DNA of 64,000 nucleotides from Liolophura sinensis (lineage: Eukaryota > Mollusca > Polyplacophora > Chitonida > Chitonidae): assembly GCF_032854445.1 (NCBI RefSeq), contig NC_088303.1:35755265-35819264 (forward strand). Reading direction: 5' to 3'. This document shows, piece by piece, positions 13,740 through 25,705 of this stretch (position 1 is the stretch's first letter; every line of letters starts with the position of its first letter). A program made the translations under genes and the position numbers. The notes under the pieces were generated by a model that was not told the DNA's origin, searched no databases, and saw only the letters and a program-made list of their open reading frames with translations.

Positions 13740-14645
13740 ATAGTTTTGAATAGAGTCAGATCCTTTTTAACCGCATTTCAACAATTTTACCGAGTATGAT
13801 GTTTTCCCCTTTGGCTTTGGTGACTGACATAAGCTTCAAGGCAGTGCAATGTCTTTAAACATATTATGTACAATCGCGAATGGATGATTCTGTTTTAAAC
13901 ATTCCGCTACAAGTAATGTACCGTTCGGTAGCCCAGAACATGTTAAATCTTAGGGCCCCGTGGATTTGAATGACCGAGCATTTGTGTTACTTCCAAGTCG
14001 AAGACAAACAAAGAGAATATATGCACATGTACTACCATACCACAGCGTTTGCATACAGTAAACTTAGGGCATCTCATACCGTCTGTTATAAAAGACCTAG
14101 CTCCTATTCAACCGCATTTTACCAAATTTCCCCAATATGACTTTTTTCCCCCATGACTTTGGTCACTGACATCAGCACCATGTACCACGTACAACCGCGA
14201 CTAGATGTTTCTGTATTAAACATTCCGCTACAAGTAATGTACCGTTCTGTAGCCCAGAACATGTCAAATCTTTAGCTCAAGTGCATGTGAATGACCGAGC
14301 AAATGCGTTACATCTAAGTCCAAGGCAAACCAAGCGCCTACATGTACCTGCACTCCCACACCAAAGCATTTGTCTACAGCAAACGATGCGGATCAACCCA
14401 TGCAATCGGCACGTGTTGAGAAAACTTTCAAAATTTTCGCAAGTTTCCAAGGAGTTAGCAACGTTGCTGGGCACTTCATTATGAAATTATCCAAAATTTA
14501 ATCTTCGCTACACTACTCGTCGCAGAGCAATGTGGTTTGCACCACTAGATTTCTCGTCGTATAGTACGTCAGGTAAGCTGCTTTTAGACCGCATTTCAAC
14601 ATTTGTACCGAGTATGACTTTTTTCACTCTGAAACCACCACTGGG
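13740..14645. repeat. Tandem duplication of a ~320-bp segment, 2.5 copies
   Basis: 13740-14070 and 14090-14400 share CATTCCGCTACAAGTAATGT, ACCGTTC.GTAGCCCAGAAC and GAATGACCGAGCA; a third partial copy (ACCGCATTTCAACA, ACCGAGTATGACTTTTTTC) ends near 14640. Confidence 0.85.
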
Positions 14646-15244
14646 AAAGGTCAGTGGTCTACTCCGGGCGATCTGGTTTCCTCTTCATCAACTCCATACA
14701 ACTAGAAAAATAATCACCTATTAAATGAACAAATAAAACCTCCAGGAGTGGTTTGAGAGTAACATGTACGACAACCATATCCAATGGCAGGGTTGTTGAC
14801 ATCAACAGCGTGCAACATGTCCATGACTTCGTTAAGAAAAATGGCTAGACTTCATGCAATTTATCTGGCTTATTTTTCTAGAACAACAATTTTGCCTTGA
14901 ATACATCTGGTGTGGGATACACATATTAAGGTAAGTGTTTGTATTGTAGGCTGTGCAGTGTCGGAGTATATACACAGAAAGAATATTCCTCATATATTCG
15001 TTTTGGTACCTGCATATACCCATCTCTATGGGTAGTTTCTGGCTAATTTTGACAAATATTTTCATTCTCTGTCAGGCAGTGGTCTCAAATATATTTCGAA
15101 TTAAGTCAGTGTATTTATTTATTTGACTTTTATTTTACGCCGCACTTTAAAAGCAGTTTAAAAAACTTTGAAAACGACATCTGTGGTGAACAAAGTTATA
15201 TCATTATTTCAGTTTGGAGAACAACATGAGAAAAGTCAGAGCTT

Positions 15245-15450
15245 TCCTCTCGCTGTTGTGAGTCCATGCCGCCACAGAATTGTCATGCCGAAGACACCAG
15301 GCATGACACCCCACCTAGTCACATTATACACACACGGGGCCAAACAGTTCTGTTTCCTTGCTCTAACCGGTTAGTACCATTTTTGATCCGGGTTTGATCC
15401 CAGGTCTCCCGACTTCGAGTCAGGCGCTAAAACCAGATATATACTCCCTT
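15245..15450 (-). mobile_element. SINE family C (tRNA-derived), partial
   Basis: On the minus strand: tRNA-like head with GGGATCAAACCCGGATC (B-box region), GGTTAGAGCAAGGAAACAGA, the TGTGACTAGGTGGGGTGTCA block and GCGGCATGGACTCAC. Confidence 0.75.
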
Positions 15451-16449
15451 TTGTGCACGCTGGTCCTGACCCATTAGGTAAACGCATGAATCGTTACGTT
15501 CACTGACATTCTTTTTTTTTACTTGTTTTTGGCGGATGATGTTCGATATTTCATAGGTCTTCCTCTTTTCTACAAAGCCAATTAGTTTTCTGAACAAACC
15601 GAACAACCCATTTTACCCTAAGCTACGACAAGACGAAATGAAAAAATTCAGAGGTAATAAAAAATTTCCTTTAAATATGTTTGTGTTACTGTATTTTTAC
15701 CTGAATGTTGCCCGTTAATAGCGAAATGCCACAGAATATTTACTGTTTTTGTTCTGAAACGATTTACGACAATCCATCCCTGATTATGGCATTTATAAGT
15801 ATGGTACATTTAACCAGCCAATCAGCGTCGATTCTGTGTCCCTTTAAGTCGCGCTTTTTCATATAACAGGAAAAGAGGAGTAAAAAGAAATGAAAAAATA
15901 GCTTTACATGACATCAGTTTCGGTTCTTGAGGTGCACACTTCCTTACACTGTAGCCGATACCCCGCTTTGCCGATCCAGGTCCTTTTACTCATTGGAAAT
16001 TAAGATAGCATTTTCACACTAGGGATTCCATCACAAAATTTAAGAAAAAAAAGCTCTCATTTCGTACAATAGATTAACATCTCCAGATTTCACAATTGTA
16101 AAGGATTGGTTGAATTGTTTGGTAGAACGGTTTATGTTGATCATCAAGCGGTAGCCAGAGGCTGTACAACGCTTTAGTCGACTGTGAAATTGATCGCCTT
16201 TCAGAAGAAAAAAAACACTTCCTTAGTAGGTGCACAGTAGGTATTAACAATGAATGTATATTGGGCCTAGAACCATGTTTGCTTTGTTACCATTTGTAAA
16301 ATATCATAACCTTTGTTTCTGTAACATTTACTTTTAGGCATAACTTATCACAACACGACTTAAAGCACTCGAACACTTTATTAAGTTGTTCTGGTCAGTA
16401 TAATGGTGCTATCAGGGTATAATATTATCACCAGCTGTTCATAGATTTC

Positions 16450-16840
16450 CAGTGATGGGCGCGTGTGTCCTGGTGGTCAGCGTGTTAGCGCCGCATAATG
16501 ACCCAGGAGCTTCTCACCAATGCGATCGCTGTGAGGTTAGGTCCTGGGGCAATATTTACCTACAGTCTTAATACTTAAGTCACATAAATTTAAACACAGC
16601 TACAACTAAAATCTTTCGCTTTAGGAGTTGAAAATGTGTACGCGGATTCTTTACAGTGGAGCTATGTACCACCAACCACAGTTTGAGATATTTATTGTTC
16701 TGAGGTTTGGATTCTTAACCACTTGCAATTCATTACTTATCTCGTAAGTTGCTTGATAAATACGTTCCCAGCTCACGCTGCCTTCCTCTCTGGTCTTACG
16801 TGGAAAGGTTTGCCAGCAACCTGCGGACCCTCGGGCCCTG
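16450..16840 (+). mobile_element. SINE family A split by a ~215-bp insertion
   Basis: The tRNA-like head and CTCACCAATGCGATCGCTGT occupy 16450-16553. The continuation (CCAGCTCACGCTGCCTTCC, CCAGCAACCTGCGGACCCTC) resumes at ~16768. The intervening AT-rich stretch has no recognisable terminal repeats. Confidence 0.72.
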
Positions 16841-17654
16841 TTACTGAGAAAAAGAGAAAGCGGTAAAGGCGACTGACGGAGTAATCATCAATACAGAGCA
16901 CTACACCTAACCTACGAGAGTATTATCATCGGACATTGAACTGACTGACTTAATTGTTTTCGAAAATGAAATACATGTATAAGAGGAGTTTTGTGGGGTT
17001 ATTTTTGATAAAGGTATGCGTTGTTGTCCATTGGTTACAACAACAACAACAGTCAAATATTCAGTGACTGATTGTCGCAGATTTCGGGTACTCATAGTTC
17101 ATTAAACGGGTATATACTGCTGGAGTTTCTGTGGTCTTACCTTAGTTAGAAGCCATTTGGATATTCATATCCGACCGAAATGACTTATGTCACTTGGTCG
17201 TGGTGGGTAAAGTAGGCTACACCATGTTGTGTAGCATTTCGGATTAGAGGTTTTGGAATCTAGAATTTTAATAAATACGAAAACGGCTCACATGCTATAC
17301 TGTTATTGTTAGAAAGAGTGGATTATATGGTATCTGTATTTTTCATATTAATATTTAATGATATGAAAAAGGCCGAGGACCGAACGTAGTGTGTAGGCCT
17401 ACATATACATCTATACAGTTTAGCCAAATTAATATTTAAAATGTTATCTACACCCACAGTAGCTGAAAACGGTAAACAGTGGTGTATTTCTCGATTCTTT
17501 AATCTGTGTGTCCTTTAAACGCTGTCTGCCAGGCTATTACCAGGGAAGAGTCTTTCGCTTATAATTGGCTGTTCCATCAGCCTCACATACCTCTACAGCA
17601 TGGATAATTAAAATGGGGCTGACAGGGGAAAAAATAATAATTTGAGAAATCTTT

Positions 17655-17790
17655 GATTTATTTATTTATTTCATTGACGTTTTACGCCGTAGTCAAGAAT
17701 ATTTCCCTTTATACGACGGCGGCCATCATTATGGTGGCATAGCCCGGAGGAAACTCAAGACCATCCGCAGGTTGCCATAGACCTTAACCT
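17655..17790 (-). mobile_element. SINE family A, 3' part
   Basis: (TTTA)n, inverse of the ACGGCGTAAAACG block, GACGGCGGCCATCATTATGG and ACCATCCGCAGGTTGCC. Confidence 0.85.
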
Positions 17791-18152
17791 ATACGTTCGG
17801 TAAGGAGAAGAAGTCATTGAAATGTGATGCTAGATTTCTAGTAAATGTATGACAGGTATGATATAAACGTAGAGAAAACATAGACGCTTTGATCTGAAAA
17901 AATAATTTGTTGCAGACTGTGACCTCATACCGGTAAAACCCATGTTAAGTTACCACCTCCTATATAGATCAGTCTGGATGGTCTTGTGTCTTAAACTTGA
18001 CTGGCTGATACCCTTCTCTGGCTTATAGCCTTATACATCAACGGTGATCACTGTCCATGTTTGTAGCTCTAACAGGAAACTGTGATATCCTTAATTTGCA
18101 CGTTAATATTCATTTTTAGATACAGAGAGCACACGTGCACTGTGAATAAAAT

Positions 18153-18212
18153 TGAGTGAGTGAGTGAGTGCTTGGGGTTTAACGTCGTTCTCAACAATTT
18201 TTCAGTCATATG
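18153..18212 (-). mobile_element. SINE family B/C tail fragment
   Basis: GAGTGAGTGAGTGAGTGCTT, GGGGTTTAACGTCGTTCTCA, CAATTTTTCAGTCATATGA. Confidence 0.75.
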
Positions 18213-18560
18213 AATTGAATTGAATTGTTTTCTCCACGTTCCATATCTGGTTTAATTTACCTATAAAAATTGACCGACACTATGTAAGTGAGCAATTTTT
18301 ATGTACAGCATAAAAACAATTGCATAATTAGCTAAAAAAGAATTTAATAAGAGGTACCACATGAATTCGCCCACTACCCTACTTCTCCTGCTGGTTGTAA
18401 CAGTCGCTGGGACAGCACTGTTGGTTGTTTTGTTGCTTTTTGTATGTAAGCCTATGTAGCGTCACTTTTCAAACTACACGACTCTTTTGATTGGACTGGG
18501 AAGTGCATTTTTCCTATATATTGTGCTTTCTCTGTGACGGACTTGGGAAGAACAGTTTCG

Positions 18561-18718
<158 letters not shown>

Positions 18719-18752
18719 CCGGGCCATATCCGGGCCATATCCGGGCCATATC
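18719..18752. repeat. 11-bp tandem repeat, 3 copies
   Basis: Unit CCGGGCCATAT, three perfect copies between the TA palindrome and the plus-strand Penelope fragment. Confidence 0.85.
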
Positions 18753-18754
18753 AA

Positions 18755-19568
18755 CGACCGTTTTTCTAAGGAATTTGTACTGTCCGGTATAGAAAACAAT
18801 ACATTTGAATCTGGGGATAAAAATTATCGCCAAATTTAAGGCACAGCGATGGGTACCAACCTACGCTACTTTAGTATTAGGATACTTAGAGCAAAAGCTC
18901 TACAGTTAAATTGAAAATAACTACCGACGTAATATATCGAAATTCGTCCAAGAGTCATTCAAAAGGTTTTTAGATGATTGTTTTATCATTTGGGATCAGC
19001 GAAAAGGCAATATAATAGATCTTTTTACTGCCTTAAACAATTTGGACCCAAATATCAAATTCACGTTAGAAACTAGTCACGATAAAATACCTTTCTTAGA
19101 CATTCTTATTACTCTCAAAGGGAGTAATGAGATAATATCAGATATTTTCTACAAACCGACCGATACAAAACAATTCCTAGACTATAGATCCTGCCACCCA
19201 CGTCACACAAAAAATCAATTCCCCTTTACTCTTGCGAGACGAATTTGCACAATCGTACCTAAAAAAAAACTCCGACAAATCAGATTATCTGAATTAAAGA
19301 CTTTTCTATTAATGAGGCATTATCCAAAAGAAATAATAGACATCGGTATTGACAAAGCAAACAAAATTGATATTTCAGTTTTAAGGACCAGCAAACCAAC
19401 TTCTAACACCGACTCGCATTCATTTATATGCACTCATAACCCTGACAATTTCAACTCCTTTCCCCTTATCTTCAACAACCGACCACTACTAGAATCAAAT
19501 GATCGTCTCTCTAAAACTTATAAACGGTAAAAGTCAGGCTCCCAATCTTAAGAAACTTTTATTTTTCA
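18755..19568 (+). pseudogene. Penelope-like retroelement fragment, RT domain
   Basis: The reverse transcriptase core is recognisable: GTAMGT (18856 on), RFLDDCFIIWD with the catalytic DD pair, NNLDPNIKFTLE, IPFLDILITL, FYKPTDTKQFLDYRSCHPRH and LARRICTIV, the signature set of Penelope-like elements. The largest open piece is 19042-19530. A frame change after GTAMGT, a stop just before it, and another frame change near 19515 (NGKSQAPNLKKLL continues in a second frame) show it is dead. It lacks its own GIY-YIG endonuclease and its 5' end. Confidence 0.85.
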
Positions 19569-19589
19569 AATAAATAGAATTTCTTTCAC

Positions 19590-20375
19590 AGCACACTACC
19601 TGATATGATGGCTAACCGGGAGAATACAAAGGTTTACGTTATTGATTTGTTTTCTGTGAACAGTTAGTCTAGATCGCAGATCTGTAGTTTGACCAATGTA
19701 TTTTTTGCCACAACTGGAACAAATAAGGCAGTATATTACAAATTTCTATTCATATGATAATTAAATTTAACTTCAAAATCAGAGTTTCGTTAAATCTAAT
19801 GCTCCACGATATGGACACGAGCTCCACATCTAGATTTGTTACATTTAGTTACTTGTGCATTACACGGGTTGTCAGAGAAGCGAGCCCGAGTTCAAATTGT
19901 CTTAAAGTTAGGGGTTTGACGTTTGCTTTTGATTATAACTGATTATAGCTTTCATTCTATCGCTATTATTTAATATTGGTAATGCATTCGTGACAATCGG
20001 AAATAAGTAATTGTTGTTAGGATTGTAGGTAGTTACCAGAGGTAGAACATTTTTTGTGTTGGTTCGTTTATTGGAGCATTTTCTTAATTCACTGATGGGT
20101 TGAGAGGTGACTTTCTTTATCCCTTGATGAATGAGACCTACTTGATACATCCTTGAGATTGAAGTAGTTTTAACTGTTCATTACAAACAACAGGGTCTTC
20201 TACAATAGAATCGTCTCGCTAGTGAATATGAAATATTTTCCCGTGTTTGCCTAGCATGGTTGGAGCTAAAGTGAAGATAAAGTTGAGTGTCGGCAGGTTT
20301 TATAAAAACATATGTAATTACAGTGTTTCCTTACTTTTTGACTAGGATATCTAGGAATGGTATGCTGGCGTCGCT
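19590..20375 (-). pseudogene. Second Penelope-like fragment: RT C-terminus plus GIY-YIG-type endonuclease, opposite strand
   Basis: Reading the minus strand from ~20375: ASIPFLDILV, a degenerate KPADTQLYLH, LARRF, LPLVTTYNPNNNYLFPI (open frame 19908-20150), then a cysteine pair TKCNKSRCG and finally CLICSSCGKKYIGQT...RLTVHRKQI, the zinc-finger/GIY-YIG end of a Penelope-like element. Stops and frame changes are frequent. It differs from the neighbouring plus-strand copy over the shared RT region, so it is a separate insertion, not an inverted duplicate. Confidence 0.82.
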
Positions 20376-22443
20376 GACATCAATGATGAATACAATTTTT
20401 CAGAAGCAGGGTATTGAGTATAATATGTACAGATTCAATGACGCGAGCACTGGAGGGGCCATAAAAACCGGAAGTTCGGCGCTCGTACTAGTATTTACCG
20501 TGTCTCATGAACACGACAGGTTAATGAATTTAACTTGCACGTTACCTATAGGCTTCTCTTCGCTCGGATTGGCCTTCGGCCTCGCCTCACTACGTTCGGT
20601 ATAACATAATTTGATGGAAATTACGGTGTTTTTCTTTATGCGTACATAAACAAAATTACGTTAAGTTGGCCGTGTTTGCTTCGCTGTCGTAGTAAATTAT
20701 AGGTGGGGCATAGTAAGGGGCGAACGATGGGCTATGCATGGCAGCTAATTAAAACGTAGGATTTTTGGTAGTGAACACTGCCTACTGTGTCTGTACGCTA
20801 TGAAAGGGCATCGATCATGGTGTTTGGTGTTTGGTGTCACAGATGGTCCTGGAGGTCCACGACAGTCAGATGCAGACAAAGACAAGATCAAAGGCAGAGA
20901 TAAAATCAAGACAGCCACAAGGGATTAGTTAGAAGGTACTGCTGATGAAAATTTAGAGTCACTGAAGAATACCGTTGCTAGACAGCTCTATGGTCTCGAG
21001 ACACAGTCTTTAAATCGACGGGCATTCCGCAGGGAATCAACATAGACATTTGCCAGCAATCGCCGATCTTCCTAAGAGGAGCTGATCTTGACTGATAGCG
21101 GGCGGAGCTAATATACTCGCTTACTACAATTGCATGCATCGCTCCCTATGTTTGCTTTACCTAACTACCACAACAAGCAAATTTTGTACAGAAATCTTGA
21201 GCAACGCCCAGGTCCTTGGGGTCACGGTGACGAGGCAGGAAATGATGTCATGAAACACAAAAAGTTTCTGGCGATCTTTATTTTTAACAATACTTTATAC
21301 ACATTCATTCTCTCTATCAGAGGTATGCACAACATGATTCGGAAAAATATCTGAAATAATTTTATTCATGAATGCTAAACAAATAGTTCCGCTCGAGAGC
21401 ACCAATGGTGAGGTTAAGCATAAACAAGCCCATTGTGGTGGCATTGATGTAAAGTGAACGAAGGAAGCTACGTATGCGCTACTAGGAGTACTTCAAATTT
21501 TCTCGATATGGGGGGAGATCAGAAATCTATTATGCAGGAAGGATTTAACGTTATATTGAAGGGACTGGGGCTATATCAGTTAACGAATTATTTCTGTCGT
21601 ATTAAACTGTACATGGGGATTACGGTTAGGTAGAAATTCAAGCGCAAATGCCCGTCTTAATACTTTAAAATAGCTGAAAACTTCTACAGCAAACTATCAA
21701 CAGACAAGAGTTATGCCCCTTGAAACTTCCTCTCACAGTTTTACTCATGTTTGATGATCCGCCTGTATAGAAATATTGCCACTGAACACATATCTACTGA
21801 CAAAAATATTCATTAAATATCTACTTCTGATTAAGTTTTCTTTCCGTTACGCCCCTTATTATTACTGTCTGCCACGCAAAAAAATGTTAAAATATACAGG
21901 AACATTGTTTTTCTTGAACAGCAATATACAGGACACGTCTTTGGGTATGAACAGATGGGGAGAGTGAAGAATAGATTAGGATAGGCTGAGGTGTCAGTCA
22001 TTGCCAGTGTCTGAGGCGTAACTGTACAGTGGTGCAGCATTTCCAACCCGATGTAACATTCTGACATAAGTCTTAACATTAAACATTCAACACCAGTACG
22101 TTTGTACTGGTCCAAACTGATTCTGCTGTCATCGAAAAATTGATAAGATCGTTTTGATGGATGGTCTGCTTCATATCTCAGGAGATAACCCTTCGCGTCA
22201 CTGATGATAAATCGGGAGTCAAAGACGTCAGCAGCAGCGAGTGCTATGGTAAATATGCGCTCGTTTTGATACAGATATATCATATTTCTCAGTGTTATCG
22301 TCTGAATGCTAATTTTATCGCCCTGTCTAGATATGGCCGATATGCATGGCTTCATGCAAGTCACATGAAATATTATGCTGTACAGCTCGAATCGAGTCAA
22401 GGGATGTTCCGCATTTGAGGTATTATGATAATTATGTAATGGC
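20376..22443. other. No gene recognised
   Basis: The minus-strand frame 21831-22400 (189 codons) is the longest unexplained one in the host part but has no motif, no repeated family feature and ordinary intergenic composition. Confidence 0.5.
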
Positions 22444-23230
22444 TATTTCGCACTAATAGCCATTGCCATACTTGTACTTCTTCCATCCTGCCAAACGTCT
22501 GTTGCCACTCACTGAGGCCGTTACGTGGAAAACCAGTTATAACAGGCGTTGACAGATGAGAAAGCTGCTGTCTGCAGTCGTGTTGATGGCGATAAAAGCA
22601 CAAACTGAAGCTAAACAGCTAAAACTAGTCGTGGACAGCGAGTTTAAATATGTCTTGAAATTTCTTGACAAATTGTATCTTTCTGATATCATTTAATCAC
22701 TTTGTAGGCCATTTTCTTGTCCCGTACCATATGGTGAGGGAGTGCTTGGGGTTTAACGTCGTGCTTAACATTTTTTCAGTCATATGACGACGACCGTGTC
22801 ATATAAGCTTGAAATTATTTCTTGTCCAGATTGCGGCGGACTCCAGATTTTTGGTAATTTGTCTGGCGATTATTACCCTCCAAAGCACTTCTTCAACGGT
22901 TTGGCCAATATAAAAGAATACTGATATTAACGATTAGGATTTTATACCGTCCATGTCGCCCTTGGTCGATGGATTCCAAGAAAATTCATGGCGTTAGATC
23001 TAAGTGGTTTGTTTTTAGCACTCTACAAATCTTGCTCTAGAGACATCCTTTTAATCATTGTATTTCTAAAGAGTAAAGTCATTTCCACCAAAGTAAACCT
23101 ATGTCTAACCGCAGACGATGGGACTGGAATGCCCATTAAGAGGGTGAGGGAGTGTAGTCAAGTGGCCTCTGTTTGCCAGTGTGGGTAGACACCATTCAGA
23201 ATTTTCCATCAAGAGCTTATCATCCATACG
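22444..23230. repeat. Dispersed ~700-bp repeat, copy 2
   Basis: Same order of blocks as copy 1, with a SINE-tail insertion at 22735-22795. Both copies have the same orientation and lie 20 kb apart, so they are members of an interspersed family or an old segmental duplication. Confidence 0.82.
22735..22795 (-). mobile_element. SINE family B/C tail fragment inside a dispersed repeat copy
   Basis: GTGAGGGAGTGCTTGGGGTT, TAACGTCGTGCTTAACATTT, TCAGTCATATGACGACGA; absent from the corresponding place in the 2.0 kb copy. Confidence 0.75.
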
Positions 23231-24057
23231 AAGAAAACCTATATCAGAAGAGGAATGGCGGTCATTTACATTTTGCCGTGATCACATGACTTGTGGCAGA
23301 TGTATTCATACAGCCTATTAGAAAGACAAAACACCGAACCATCAACAGAAAGTACAGCATATATAAGACTATAACATAACCACAAGACAAAGCCTCGTCT
23401 CAAATCAAGATCTGTCATGTCAGTTTACATATGCGTTTTACATATGTAGGCCTTACACGGGATCCGCACAGACCGGGAGGAATTATGTCTCATTTAGATT
23501 GTATTTTCTGGTATTAACTGAATGAGCCTGTCTGTTTGGGGGCTAATGGTGTCGGCCTATAAACAATAAATTCTGAAACTCAGGGAATTAGGCTATGATA
23601 TTCTTGATTATGTGTCAACATTGTCCGCCGGAGCTAAATATACAGAAACAGAAGTGGATGTCATATGGACCAGACGGCAAAGACGAGAGATGCCTAGATG
23701 ATGCCAACCAACCACCCTACCCTCTGTCATCCACCCACCCCATTAAGCTCATGTCAGTTCATTCTAACACAACTTCGCTTGTATTCCATGATTATCTGTC
23801 ATTAAACGTCCTGTATAATATTGTAGCTTCCTTTATGGAGACCTGATGTGATACGCGTTATTATAGAGCTTATTACCAGCATTGGCCAATACACTTTCGA
23901 ACAACTCGGCCCGGAAGATTTCTTGAGTGATACAAGATAATATAGACCTGTACGTTAAGCCTAGTCCATATGGGGCAGTTAAGTATCATTGAAGGTCAGG
24001 GTGGCCTGTGTCTGAATTTGTTGAATGATTGTGTCATTTCGGTCATTTGATTAGTTG

Positions 24058-24118
24058 TTATTTATCTATTTATTTGATTGATGTTTCATGTCGTATCCAA
24101 GAATATTTTACTTACCAT
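24058..24118 (-). mobile_element. SINE family A, short 3' fragment
   Basis: TTATTTATCTATTTATTTGA and ATGTCGTATCCAAGAATATT correspond to the inverse of the SINE tail; only ~60 bp remains. Confidence 0.6.
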
Positions 24119-24139
24119 TCGTAAATAAACAAGACTTGA

Positions 24140-24392
24140 TCCGAATGCAGTGTACTAGCGCAGCGTAATGACCCAGGAGTCTCTCACCAATGCGGTCGCT
24201 GTCAGTTCAAGTCCAGCTAATGCTGGCTTCCTCTCCGGTTGTACGTGGGAAGGTCTGTCAGCAACCTGCGGATGGTCGTGGGTTTCCCCCGGGCTCTGCC
24301 CGGTTTCCACCCACCATAATGCTGGCCGCCGTCGTATAAGTGAAATATTTATGGGTACGGCGTAAAACACAAATCAAATAAATAAATAAAGA
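24140..24392 (+). mobile_element. SINE family A, near complete
   Basis: Truncated tRNA-like head, CTCACCAATGCGGTCGCTGT, CAGCAACCTGCGGATGGTCG, AATGCTGGCCGCCGTCGTAT, GGGTACGGCGTAAAACAC and (AAAT)n tail. A good reference copy for the family in this window. Confidence 0.92.
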
Positions 24393-24850
24393 ATGTAGTG
24401 TAAACGTAAATGTACATTGTTAATGCAACCTGATAACTGATCTACTGTTTAAAAATCTTTTGTAATGCATCATGAACACTACCGTACTTATCCAACTCGC
24501 CCCTCTCTGCCATTTTTCTCCCTAGTCTCCTTGGTCATAGACATTCTTTTTAAGTTATTAAAAATGCTACCTTTACCGAATCTAAAAATCCAGTACTCGT
24601 GACTTCGCACAGCAGAAAATCTTGTATATCGTCCTCATAGCTGCCCACCTAAATTTCGTCAGCTATTGAATCTGCTAGTTTTTAATGACTGTAAAAGAAA
24701 TATAAATACCATTACTTGATTTAAAGGAAACTATACACATAGGAAATATTTTGCTAGATTTGTTATCAATCAGCCTAACCCAGTGTGTAGGCTGGTTTTA
24801 GAGGGCGCTCACTATACCATATATAATATAGCCAGCTACTAACACTGTTG

Positions 24851-24896
24851 AAATTCCAGTTATAATGGAATTCCAGTTATATTGGAATTCCAGTTT
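24851..24896. repeat. Short repeat with GGAATTCC palindromes
   Basis: Three tandem ~16-bp units of (GG)AATTCCAGTTATA type, each centred on the palindrome GGAATTCC or its remnant. Confidence 0.7.
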
Positions 24897-25436
24897 GTAA
24901 GAATTATAGGACTGCGCGAGCCCTTGAATATTTCAGCAAAATTGTTGCAGCTCAAACTGCCCCAGGGGTTACATTAGACACAACGTGTGGGAATAGACAA
25001 GGAGACTTCCCCAGTAAACTCGATTCTTATACGTGTGCAGACCTAAAGCCGTTTGTTGACTTTTATTGATTGGTTTGATCCGTCCTTTATCGGTCGGTTT
25101 ATTGTGAAAAGTCTGGTTGATATTAAACCTCACTTCCATAGCAGACAAATAAAAAGATATCTGAACATCTTATTTCCCACAATGACGCTAAATGTTTGAC
25201 CATTACGATTCTGTTGTGAATAAGTCATAAGTTCAAATAAATAGATAAAAACAGTCACCTTGTGTTTAAGTAGTAGACACCTCCATACATCAAATACATT
25301 TAATTAGTATGGTAAGCTTATGTTGCAAGCACGTCATATTCATGACACAGGGTAAATTGTACGCCAGACTATGTTTTTTCTAGGAAGTTAAGTTTGTGGT
25401 TAAAACTATCCACTGTGCATGTAAGCCTACGTTCCA

Positions 25437-25705
25437 GAGCCATAATACCTACATCGTTCATTCAACCATACAAACCAGAGCCATAATACCTACATCGTTC
25501 ATTCAACCGTAACGGACCAGAGCCATAATACCTACATCGTCCATAAAAAGGTAACAGGCCAGAGCCATAAAACATCCATTCTGCATACAAACGTAAGCCA
25601 TAATACCTCCATACAACCGTAACAGGCCAGAGCCATAATACCTCCGTACAACCGTAACAGGCCAGAGCCATAATACCTCCATACAACCGTAACAGGCCAC
25701 CACTA
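25437..25705. repeat. 35-42-bp tandem repeat, about 7 copies
   Basis: Units start CCAGAGCCATAATACCT and end CAACCGTAACAGG; the first units carry an extra CATCGTTCATT. Minus-strand open frames here are products of the repeat. Confidence 0.9.

Larger units (their letters stand above)
12631..17654. other. Intergenic; duplication and SINEs only
   Basis: Outside the 13.7-14.6 kb duplication and the SINEs at 15.2 and 16.4 kb I see no exon-like sequence. A 40-bp SINE-tail remnant (ACGCCGCACTTTAAAAGC) lies at 15108-15150. Confidence 0.5.

Noticed and set aside
21831-22400. 189-codon minus-strand ORF
   Set aside because: No domain, no splice context, no similarity to any family I know; likely chance.
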